DNA of 64,000 nucleotides, from NCBI GenBank assembly GCA_024364735.1, contig JAGFNQ010000730.1, positions 124,001 to 188,000 on the forward strand. Reading direction: 5' to 3'. Position 1 is the stretch's first letter; each line of letters opens with the position of its first letter. This stretch comes from Boesenbergia rotunda. Taxonomy: Eukaryota > Streptophyta > Magnoliopsida > Zingiberales > Zingiberaceae. This document shows positions 47,260 to 56,664 of the stretch, one piece after another. Made by a program: the position numbers and the translations under genes. The notes below the pieces were generated by a model, which was not told where the DNA came from, ran no database searches, and saw only the letters and a list, made by a program, of their open reading frames with translations.

Positions 47260-50200
47260 GTGATCGTAGTTTTAGGCTGCATGGACTTGGACTATGCATT
47301 AAGGAATGATCGTCCCGCACCTTTGACCAGTGCTAGCACTATAGAGCAAAGGGCTGAATTTCAGCTGTGGGAGAAATCAAATCGCATGAGTCTAAGTATC
47401 ATAAAACTTTCCATACCGGCACAAATAAAGGGCTCAATAACAGAGAGTGAAGATTCTAGGAGTTTTCTTAACCAACTGGCAGACCGATTCACCTCAAATG
47501 AAAAGGTCGAGATTACTACACTTCTTACGAAGTTGGTAACCATGCAGTACAGTGGTAAAAGAAACATAAGGGAGTACATTATAGAGACATCTGAAAGTGC
47601 TCACTTATCATCTGATTCTCAAAGTACGAGCAAGAAGCGAAAGAGGATCAATAACAAAGGAAAAGGAAAACAAACTGCAGATTCTGGAGACAAACTTCTC
47701 AACTTTGTTAGTTCAGAAGTCAATTTAACTATTGTACTCACTGACACTTGGTGGATAGATACTGGTGCTACTACTCACATAAGTGTCACTATGCAGGGTT
47801 GTCTCAGGAGTCGACTTCCACTTGATGGTGAAAGATACATCTATACGGGGAATGGAAAAAAGGCTGCAGTAGAGGCTATTGGTGTTTTTAGGCTTTATTT
47901 AGGAACTGATATTTATTTGGATTTGGAAAATACATTCATTGTACCGTCTTTCAGACGAAACTTAATTTCAATTTCTTGTTTGGACAAATCAGGTTATTTT
48001 TGTTCATTTGGAAATGAAATGTTTAGTATTTTCTATAATTCAATTTTGATAGGGAATGGTTCCTTGGTTGATAAGCTTTATAAATTAAACACCTTTACTC
48101 CTACGACTGACAACATGATAATGCATAGTGTAGGTACGAAACATAAATTGACCAACGAGAATTCTTCTATGTTGTGGCATAGGCGTTTAGGACATATATC
48201 CAAACAACGCCTAGAAAGGTTAATGTCACATGGAATTCTTGATTCCCTTGACATGTCAGACTTTGATGTCTGCATAGAGTGTGTTAAGGGGAAGACAACT
48301 AACAAAAAGAACAAAGGGGCTAGCCGTTGTAGTGACGTTTTGGAGCTAATACATACGGACATTTGTGGACCATTCCCTAAGGCATCTTGGAATGGACACA
48401 CATATTTTATTAGCTTCATAGACGACTATTCTAGATTTGGCTACTTGTACTTTATTCATGAGAAGTCGCAATCTTTGGACATGTTCAAAATTTTCAAAGC
48501 CGAAGTTGAACTTCAACTAGGTAAGAAAATTAAAGCCGTCCGATCCGACCGTGGAGGAGAATATTACGGTCGATATGATGGATCAGGTGAACAACGTCCA
48601 GGACCTTTTGCAAATTATCTTGCTGAGTGTGGGATTGTGCCTCAGTATACCATGCCTGGTACACCCAATCAGAATGGTGTAGCTGAGCGTCGCAATCGAA
48701 CCCTAAAAGACATGGTGAGAAGTATGATGGCTTTCACTTCTCTACCGGAGTCTTTGTGGGGTGAGGCACTCAAGACTGCAGTTTACTTTCTCAATAGAGT
48801 ACCTAGTAAAACAGTAACTAAAACCCCATTCGAGATGTGGACAGGTAGAAAGCCTAACATTAGGCATTTACACGTCTGGGGTTGTCCAGCTGAGGCTAGA
48901 CCTTACAAGCCTAATGAAAAGAAACTGGACTCGAGAACTGTTAGCTGCAATTTTGTAGGTTACTCTGAGAGATCAAAGGGGTATAAATTTTATGATCCAT
49001 CTAATAGATCCTTCTTCGAAACGGGAAACACCAAGTTTATTGAGGACAGTGGGAGTGATAAAATCAGGGAAGTATCTTTTGAGGAAAGCGTTGGCAATCC
49101 TCTTATGGTCACTACTAGTGCAATCAGTAGTGGTATGGTTACCATACCACACATTATGGATATTGCACATCCAGTGAGCGTAGTAAACCAAGATATTCCC
49201 ATGACATCTCCAATGCAATTGGAGGAGCCTACCACTGAAATTGAAGTATTGCCTCATATTGATGAGCAAATACCTCAACCACCTCAAACACAAGTGCCCT
49301 TAAGGCGATCCACAAGGGAACGGAGAAGCACGAATTCTCGTGATTATGTTTATCTCCAAGAGCATGAGTTTGATATAGGGTTGGAAAGTGATCCTACATC
49401 TTTCCAAGAAGTCAAACAATGCTCTAACCCTGAAAGGTGGATTAACGCCATGCAAGAAGAGTTGAAGTCTATGGCAGAGAATGACGTTTGGGAACTTGTC
49501 GAATTGCCTGAAGGTTCGAAACCCGTTGGTTGTAAATGGATATTTAAAACCAAGCGAGATTCGAAGGGCAATATCGAAAGGTATAAGGCTCGTCTTGTTG
49601 CCAAGAGATTCACTCAAAAGGAAAACATTGATTATAAGGAGACTTTCTCACCTGTGTCGATGAAAGACTCCCTTAGGGTAATCATGGCACTTGTAGCTCA
49701 TTTTGATTTGGAGCTACATCAAATGGACGTAAAGACTGCATTCCTCAATGGAGACATAGAGGAGTCTATATATATGGTGCAACCGGAGAACTTTGAGTCC
49801 TCAGACTCAAAGCACCTAGTATGTAGATTAAAGAAGTTCATTTATGGTTTAAAGCAGGCATCCCGTCAATGGTACCGGAAATTTGATCAAGTGGTTACCT
49901 CATTTGGATTTAGAGAGAACTCCGTTGATCAGTGCATATATGTCAAGTTCAGTGGGAGCAAGTTTGTTATACTTGTTTTGTACGTGGATGATATATTGCT
50001 TGCGAGCAATAATAAGGGTTTACTGCATGAAACCAAGTCATTTCTATTTGGTAAATTTGAAATGAAAGATCTTGGTGAAGCATCTTTTGTTCTAGGCATT
50101 CAGATCTGTCATGATCGATCAAGAGGCATTCTTGGACTTTCACAACAAGCCTATATTGAGAAGATGCTTATAAGGTATGGCATGCAGAATTGTACACCTG

Positions 50201-50814
50201 GTGACACACCTGTGTCAAGAGGTGACAAGTTCAGTTTGCAGCAGTGTCCACGACTTGAACTTGAAATAAAGGAGATAGAACAATTCCCATATGCATCAGC
50301 AGTGGGAAGTCTCATGTATGCACAAGTTTGCACTCGACCAGATATAGCATTTGTAGTTGGGATGTTAGGCAGATATGTTAATAACCCGGGACCGTCGTAC
50401 TGGAAAGCAATTAAAAGAGTGATGCGGTATTTGCAAAGAACTAAAAGACACATGCTCACGTATCGGAGGTCAGATCATCTGGAGGTGATTGATTATTCAG
50501 ACTCCGATTTTGCTGGATGCTTAGATAGCAGGAGGTCCACTTCAGGCTATATCTTCATGCTTGCTGGAGGGGCTATTTCTTGGAAGAGCGTCAAGCAGAC
50601 GCTAGTAGCTACTTCTACTATGGAGGCAGAATTGGTAGCATACTATGAAGCATCCAATCACGAGATTTGGCTGCGGAACTTCATTACAGTATTGCATATC
50701 GTTGATGGCATTAACAGGCCACTGAGGATCTACTGTATAATAAAGCTGCAGAACTTTATGCCAAGAACAACCGCAGTTCGTCGAAGTCCAAGCACATCGA
50801 CATTAAGTTTCTAG
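47260..50814 (+). CDS. Ty1-copia gag-pol polyprotein, degenerate
   Basis: An open frame of 1184 codons beginning at GTG 47260; the frame is open back to a TAA at 47188 but has no ATG before 47281. The gag start (NINNIPTLTGSNF) is present upstream of that, so the normal start codon seems lost. The gag is short and lacks a zinc knuckle: NIREYI jumps to a Lys-rich linker. Protease WWIDTGATTH lies at about 164-173. Integrase has the HH-CC finger (HRRLGH about 306, CIEC about 337) and catalytic D about 365, D about 429, E about 475. Reverse transcriptase has MDVKTAFLNGD (about 822) and YVDD (about 908). RNase H keeps DSDFAGC and MEAELV, but a frameshift near 50730 destroys its next acidic motif and the C-terminus; a TAG follows in the shifted frame near 50832. 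Likely unable to move by itself. Confidence 0.92.
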   Translation: MIVVLGCMDLDYALRNDRPAPLTSASTIEQRAEFQLWEKSNRMSLSIIKLSIPAQIKGSITESEDSRSFLNQLADRFTSNEKVEITTLLTKLVTMQYSGKRNIREYIIETSESAHLSSDSQSTSKKRKRINNKGKGKQTADSGDKLLNFVSSEVNLTIVLTDTWWIDTGATTHISVTMQGCLRSRLPLDGERYIYTGNGKKAAVEAIGVFRLYLGTDIYLDLENTFIVPSFRRNLISISCLDKSGYFCSFGNEMFSIFYNSILIGNGSLVDKLYKLNTFTPTTDNMIMHSVGTKHKLTNENSSMLWHRRLGHISKQRLERLMSHGILDSLDMSDFDVCIECVKGKTTNKKNKGASRCSDVLELIHTDICGPFPKASWNGHTYFISFIDDYSRFGYLYFIHEKSQSLDMFKIFKAEVELQLGKKIKAVRSDRGGEYYGRYDGSGEQRPGPFANYLAECGIVPQYTMPGTPNQNGVAERRNRTLKDMVRSMMAFTSLPESLWGEALKTAVYFLNRVPSKTVTKTPFEMWTGRKPNIRHLHVWGCPAEARPYKPNEKKLDSRTVSCNFVGYSERSKGYKFYDPSNRSFFETGNTKFIEDSGSDKIREVSFEESVGNPLMVTTSAISSGMVTIPHIMDIAHPVSVVNQDIPMTSPMQLEEPTTEIEVLPHIDEQIPQPPQTQVPLRRSTRERRSTNSRDYVYLQEHEFDIGLESDPTSFQEVKQCSNPERWINAMQEELKSMAENDVWELVELPEGSKPVGCKWIFKTKRDSKGNIERYKARLVAKRFTQKENIDYKETFSPVSMKDSLRVIMALVAHFDLELHQMDVKTAFLNGDIEESIYMVQPENFESSDSKHLVCRLKKFIYGLKQASRQWYRKFDQVVTSFGFRENSVDQCIYVKFSGSKFVILVLYVDDILLASNNKGLLHETKSFLFGKFEMKDLGEASFVLGIQICHDRSRGILGLSQQAYIEKMLIRYGMQNCTPGDTPVSRGDKFSLQQCPRLELEIKEIEQFPYASAVGSLMYAQVCTRPDIAFVVGMLGRYVNNPGPSYWKAIKRVMRYLQRTKRHMLTYRRSDHLEVIDYSDSDFAGCLDSRRSTSGYIFMLAGGAISWKSVKQTLVATSTMEAELVAYYEASNHEIWLRNFITVLHIVDGINRPLRIYCIIKLQNFMPRTTAVRRSPSTSTLSF

Positions 50815-51522
50815 CGGTTAAAGAGAGAGTTTAGAGTCGTCAGATCATGGTAGAGCACATCAGCACAGATTCCATGTTGGCCGATCCACTTACCAAAGGC
50901 TTGGTGCCCAAGGTGTTTCATGCGCATGTTGTGGATATGGGAGTTCTTCTTATGGAAGAACTCATCTAGTGGGACTCTGTATTTATTTTATTGCTCCATG
51001 TTAATAAAGACAAACATTTTTATTTTTGATTATTGTACGTACCTAAAGTTCAAAAATAATAATGGGAATTCATATGTTTGTTTGACGCTCTGAATACGAT
51101 ATCATGATTTACTATTGCTGTTTAGCATTTGGTGTTTGTAAATATGATACAGATTCCTTTTGGAATCATAAAGTTTGGATCATGATTTGCTGTTGCAGTT
51201 TAGCATAAGGTGTTTGCAAATATGATCAGACTCTTTTGAGTCGCTTTGGACCAGTTGAAAATTGACATGTACTGATCACATTTCATGTAATTTTAACTCT
51301 ATACATCCGCATCTTGATCTATGTCGTTAATGACATTGGTATTGTGATTACTGTTGGGGCTTGTTACGATCATATATAGTAGCTATGACCTCTTTATTCC
51401 TATACCAATGAAGTTAATGGACCAGATTGTTTAAAGGGGTATTTTGTACCCATAAAGTTTGATATCAACTAAAGTTTTGCTTGTATTCACTATACAACTC
51501 ACATATAGCCCAAGTGGGAGAT

Positions 51523-52055
51523 TGTTGGATATTATTTTTATTATCTCTATTAGGTGGGCTTATTTGTAAGTTGCACAAGTAAATACAATCTGAGCCCTTA
51601 AAGTGATCTAACTTATGTTTATTGGGTTTCGGATTATTGGATGCGGGTTCAATGTATAGAACCCTTTAGACCAATCTGTTATTATCTATGGGCTGATAAC
51701 AGATTGGATTGCTATATAAAGGAGAGGTCCCCAAGGGTTTAGGACATTTTTTGACCTAGTTTCTTGTTCCCCATTGACAAGAAACTTTACGGCGCCGTCA
51801 AACCTAAGCCTCTTGGAAGATTCTCCTTCTTTCTTCCGCTGCATCTTCTTCCACAGGGATCAAGCAGACGACGCTACGACAAAGGACGATGGCTCTTCAA
51901 TCGGGTTCCTTGTCATTCAGTTTATATCTTATATTTTGTTATGTCATGATTCGATGAAACAATAGATCCGTGTTTATATGTCTTGTGTTTCCTCTTTCGA
52001 ATTCTTATTTTGTTTCTAGAATTCATGTGGTTAGGAGAAAACCCAAGTTCTATCA
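51523..52055 (+). repeat. 3' LTR of copia element C
   Basis: 533 bp, about 98% identical to the 5' LTR, followed by the GCTAC duplication. Confidence 0.95.
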
Positions 52056-52060
52056 GCTAC

Positions 52061-52618
52061 TGCAAAGAGCTTACAAGCCAAATCTAATCGCCATTATCAT
52101 TGAGTTGCTCACTTCTTCTGCTGGTGAGATTAGAGGCTCACGGGGGAGTAATGCTAGATGGCCGGAGCTATGACAGTCGACGGAGCTATGCTGGAATCAT
52201 AGAATGGCCGAAAGGCTACGGTTAGGGTTAAGGGGGGGGTGTTCAATTCCAAGCTCAAGCCATTTCTAGGATTAATGTTGGGTTATGAGGTGCTGCCGGA
52301 TCGTTGGGAGGCTGCTAGCATGATGTGGCTGGTGGTGGTGATGGTTGGGGAAGATCAGATCATAGAGGCAATGATGACGTTTGCATTGGTGTTGATTGAT
52401 CGATGCTCGTTATGATTGTGTTTGTGATTGTATTTTGTTTATGATTGTGTTCGATAGTCATATAGATTGGTAGTCATGTGCATACACCAACTCATTAATG
52501 GTGCTATGAGTATACTCTCTAATATGGTAGATGTCCGGACATAACGAGTAAAAAGAACAAGCAATATCATTGGTCTTGTATATTTTTTTTATGGTATATA
52601 TATATATATATAAAATAA
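52061..52618. other. Right flank of copia element C, no gene
   Basis: Continues the sequence interrupted by the copia insertion. No clear second exon for 44927-45082 was found. TA run near 52598-52612. Confidence 0.4.
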
Positions 52619-52629
52619 TGCTCTGCTGT

Positions 52630-52718
52630 GGACCGCGCGCTGCGGACTCCGTGCATGACCACAGGGCCTGATCGATCTGGCAGTGTGGTCTGCACGGAGA
52701 GTCCGCACATCACGGTCC
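52630..52718. mobile_element. Short fold-back element
   Basis: Arms 52630-52663 and 52684-52718 are inverted repeats (GGACCGCGCGCTGCGGACTC... against its complement ending CACGGTCC) with a 20-bp loop. Differences are a 2-bp gap and several substitutions. It is GC-rich in an AT-rich setting. No clear target duplication, so the mobile-element call is inference. Confidence 0.55.
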
Positions 52719-52732
52719 GTAGAATAGATAAT

Positions 52733-52733
52733 T

Positions 52734-52810
<77 letters not shown>
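52733..52810. repeat. (TA)n microsatellite
   Basis: Almost pure TA dinucleotides. Confidence 0.95.
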
Positions 52811-52814
<4 letters not shown>

Positions 52815-53321
52815 AAACAATTTGATTAGTTGATTACATATATAGAAATTAGTTTAATTGAGTTAAGGGTTCACGAGATATATTTGATAAGCATCATATT
52901 AGGTTTCCTAAACAAAAATTTTATTTTAAATTTTATATTTTACAAAAAAAAAAACTTTTACATTAGTTGCCCCATTCATTACCTAAATTTAGATTATATG
53001 AACAATACCTCTCTAAAATTAAGGAATGAATTTCATTCACTAAATATTAAAATATTTATTCTCACCCACGTTTATAATTTCTTCTTCTCGCCTTACAAAT
53101 TTAACATATATAATAATAAAAAATAAAGAAGAGAAAGAAATAATAAAAAATAAATAAAAATATGATAAATTATATGAAAGTCCATGTGTTATGGAGTGAA
53201 AAATAGATATTCAAATTTAAATAAAATAGTTTTTTATTTTAAATTTTAAATTGCACAGAGTGGCCCCACCTAACTAGACATGGAGAAACTTACAGAGTTA
53301 ATTTACTAATACTATAGTTGC
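52811..53321. other. AT-rich 3' flank of the WRKY gene
   Basis: No gene; very AT-rich with many stops. Confidence 0.45.
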
Positions 53322-54418
53322 CTATCTTAATTCATTGGCGGCGATAGGCGTTGACAGAATGTCTTGCAGCAGACCATAGTCGGCGGCGGCTGGCGATGGT
53401 AGGGTTGGCAAGTGCACGCTAGGGTTTGTGAATACTACCTCGTGGACAGCACGCTGCAACATAATGTTATCCGGCGGCACCATGGCCATCAGGGAATTAC
53501 TCCTTGGGGCTGCAGGGCTGTGGTGATTGTGTTTCCCTTCATAAGTGGTGATCACCGTGGTTGGGTCTTGGTGAGATCTCTCCACCCTCTTCTTTACATT
53601 GCACGTCTCAGATGTGCACCGGTAGTAGCTTCTGAACAGTTGTAATAATACTAATTCATTTTTAATCATCAGAACACATGCATATATATATATATGTTTC
53701 TGTACTTGACTAGATGGATATATATATCACCTCGGATAAGTGCTGTTCTTGACTGCCTTCTGCCCATACTTCCTCCACCGGTAGCCATCTTCAAGGTGGT
53801 CAACCTCACTCTTGGTCACGAAGGCAAACCTAGCTTCTCTTTGCCTCTTCTCTCTTGTATTCTTAATTACTATAAGCTGCTTGTCCCTGCACAAGTATAT
53901 GTATGGTTAGATAAATATCTAACAAGCAGTGTTAAATGTTTGTGACGACTTTCGTATGTAACTAATTGGTCTTATAATTAATTTCTAATGGCAGGAAATT
54001 AAGGAGAGATCGAAAGATTAGAAGTCCAACTGATATCATACTAATTAACGAAGTACAATAGTAGGCAACTGATATCAACTAATTAACTTAATCCTTTTGT
54101 ATGTTTCTTCTCATCGTGATCATCTTCCACTGCGTCATCCTTCACCAACCTTTCCTTCTTGCAGTACTGCGGCAGGGAGTCCTCCTCGCCGCCGATCTCT
54201 GTCGACGACGTCGAGAAGTTGGGAGTCGGAGTTGTCGTCACGCCATGATCACCTCCCGCCGACAAGTAGTCCATCGTCATCCTCGATTCATCCAAGAATT
54301 CAGTACTCATGAAGGCTTGTCTCCGAGCATCCGCGCGAGGCGTTATGACCGCCGATAGATCGTCTGGGAATGGTAAGTCATAGTTGTTGATGAGCTCTCC
54401 GTTGATCTTTCGAGACAT
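53322..54418 (-). CDS. WRKY: Group IIc WRKY transcription factor
   Basis: Nuclear factor binding W-box (TTGAC) promoter elements. Three exons on the minus strand: 54150-54418, 53731-53886 and 53322-53631, total 244 residues. The single WRKY domain has the invariant WRKYGQK and a C-X4-C-X23-H-X-H zinc finger (CTSETC ... HNH), the group IIc pattern. The lead-in KRQREARFAFVTKSEVDHLEDGYRWRKYGQKAVKNS resembles the WRKY28/71/8/57 branch. The second intron splits the PR|SYYRC arginine codon, the conserved position in this group. Exon 1 codes an acidic, Ser/Thr-rich N-terminus. I chose its donor at GAAAG|GTTGGTG because it is the only good GT in phase with exon 2; a later GT near the stop at 54083 is out of phase. 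ATG 54418 is the first in frame. Branch-level identity is inference. Confidence 0.93.
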
Positions 54419-54735
54419 AGAGCTAGCTAGGGGGAGAGATCGAGCTGAGAATTAGCTGATGAGGATGGAGGTGAGATCGAAAACTTCTCATCGACCAAAT
54501 TGACAAAACGAATATAAAGACTCATCCAAGAAAATATGTACACCACAATTGAGGGTTAAACTTTACGATCTATCTTAAAATTAACACGGAAGAGATGAAT
54601 CATAAAATTTATTACCTGGACAGTATGACTAACACATGAAAAAGACGAACATATATACTAATTTTATTAAATTTTAATCTCTAAATTTTAAAATGATAAT
54701 ATTCATGTTAGAGTTGATGATCGGAATTCAGTTTG
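54419..54735. other. WRKY upstream region
   Basis: Promoter side of the minus-strand WRKY gene; the TATA-like CTTTATATTCG lies near 54510-54520. Confidence 0.4.
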
Positions 54736-55085
54736 ATCCGACCCAAAAAGATCGCGGTGCGACATATATGGTGAAAACTAAATTATGAAGAAAAAAAATT
54801 TAGGCTCAGTGGTGGTAGCGGAGGTCTCGAGCTGTTACCCCCGCGTTACGGATCGTTCCCTATTTAAAGAGTTTATTATTAGGGTTTTGTATTATAATTA
54901 AGGGCTTTGAGCCGCCGACTTTGTATTCCACCGTTCATAGTGATTTTTCCTTTTCTGCCTGTGGTTTTTTCCCGTCAAGAGTTTTCCACGTAAATCTTGT
55001 GTGTTCTCTATTGTTCTTATTGTCGTTTTTCGTCGTAATCTCGTAACAATTCACATACTAACTATCAATTCATTCGGAGTTAAGA
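54736..55085 (+). repeat. LTR-like copia fragment
   Basis: CTATTTAAAG near 54859, TAGGGTTTTGTATTATAA, and the TTTTCCCGTCAAGAGTTTTCCACG block near 54965-54992 followed by TCTTGTGTG are typical of plant copia LTRs. Ends not resolved. Confidence 0.45.
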
Positions 55086-56664
55086 CACCGTAGTCAAGTC
55101 AGCGATAACAAAGGCCATTGGCTAGGGCAGACCGGATCCTCTATCCCACCTGTCCCACACTCTCCGGTGACGGCCGGCGAGTCGTTCGATCGACGATCAG
55201 ATACTATTGATAATTTTTTATCGTCGTTCCGAATCAAACGATATCCTGGGATAACGGTGAATCAGTCGGAATCACCATATTACAATCTCATTGGATTTGA
55301 CGGTGAAAACGGCGAGATTGCAATTGCGACGATACCTGACGAGTTTACCGTACCCCTCAGGGTATAATTTTGTTCGTAACGGCGGCCGAACGTCGCCGAT
55401 AATGTTCGATCGATAATTAGATAATTTATTGGCCATTGTCGACGAATGAGACAGAGAATCAGGGATCCTCGGGCCTTGGCTAGCGGCCGTTCATTGGCAC
55501 GTTAATGGACGAAACCCGTGATCCGATGCTGACGTAATTGTTCCCTCCCGGCTAATATTCTGGCTTGGACGGTGGTGAATGACCGCTTTCGGCCGTAAGA
55601 TATGATCGGGCGATTCTAAAAACCAGAGTTAAAGTTACCCAGCTCGACACCAGCTGTTTTATTCGATGAAAATTGGGACCCACTTTGATATCTGGCACGC
55701 TAAACGTGAAGTCTAGGCGGGTACAAAATTGTGAGGACGGGGACCAGCGGCCAGGAACGCTATCCAGTGGAGATTTCAATCCGAATGGTGACGTCATGCC
55801 GACCCAATCGTGATCTACGAGCTTTTTAATGGATATCGTTTGCGAAATTACCGATAAACTTCGTCGGACATCAATATTTCAACGCAATCTGTGTGCGTTT
55901 TCAACGGTGGACAAATTTAGCTACACAATTAAATTTCATGTTGACCAACTTACGGCCCGAGATTATTAAAAACTGACTCGAGGATTCTAGCTTTGATAGA
56001 TAGCTAAATCCATTAGGTTTTGTTCCACTTGTTTTTTTTTTTGTTAGCTAGATAATGGTCATATAAGTAGATGTGACTTTTTGTCATGACTAAGAACTTA
56101 AATTTCAGTCGTAATTTATGAAAATTCTAATTGAAAATATCGAATTAAATCTTTATTGATGTTTTTAATTAGTTTATCACGCTTGAATATTCATCCATTT
56201 ATTGAAGGACTAAGTCTCTATTTGGTGGACTAATATTTGAATTAACAACACACGACAGTTATCATTAAGATTAATCCTTAATAAAGTGATCTAATGCGTA
56301 TGCATGAATGGGGGTTTAGATCATTGAATCTGGATTGAATGTGTAGATCCAATAATCGAGTTAATATTAATGTTAACGGTTTATGAGTTTTATGTGGATG
56401 GTTCTCTTCTTAATTCCTCCTCTCCTCTCTTCCCTATTGAGAGAGAGACCTCTAGATGTTGTCCATCCTTGTAGAAAATTCTTCAGATCACAGGTTCGTT
56501 CAACAATAACTCAAGCTACAATGGCTTTTGCTCTTGATTCAGGTCAACCCTTCAGCTTGTCAGTGTTTCATTTGGTTTTAATATTCAACTATAAAGATTG
56601 ATGATAACTAGTTATGATTGATGCATCATTTTGTCTTTCACATATCGTGCTGTTTCCTTTCAAA
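55086..56664. other. Intergenic, probable decayed repeat
   Basis: No supported gene. The part at about 56200-56660 may be the worn LTR of the copia remnant that follows, because a primer-site-like sequence comes straight after it. Confidence 0.35.

Larger units (their letters stand above)
45200..52055 (+). mobile_element. Ty1-copia retrotransposon C, structurally complete
   Basis: The LTRs at 45200-45733 and 51523-52055 (534 and 533 bp) begin TGTTG and end TATCA. They are flanked by a perfect 5-bp duplication GCTAC (45195-45199 and 52056-52060). The primer-binding site follows the 5' LTR and AAGTGGGAGAT precedes the 3' LTR. The internal region has a 1.4-kb leader and one long gag-pol frame in the copia order protease, integrase, reverse transcriptase, RNase H. 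The LTRs differ at 11 bases and one single-base gap, about 98% identity, so the insertion is young. Coding defects are listed under the polyprotein. Confidence 0.96.

Noticed and set aside
52628..52825. ORF running through the TA microsatellite (Ile-Tyr repeat)
   Set aside because: An open frame through a dinucleotide repeat is not evidence of coding.
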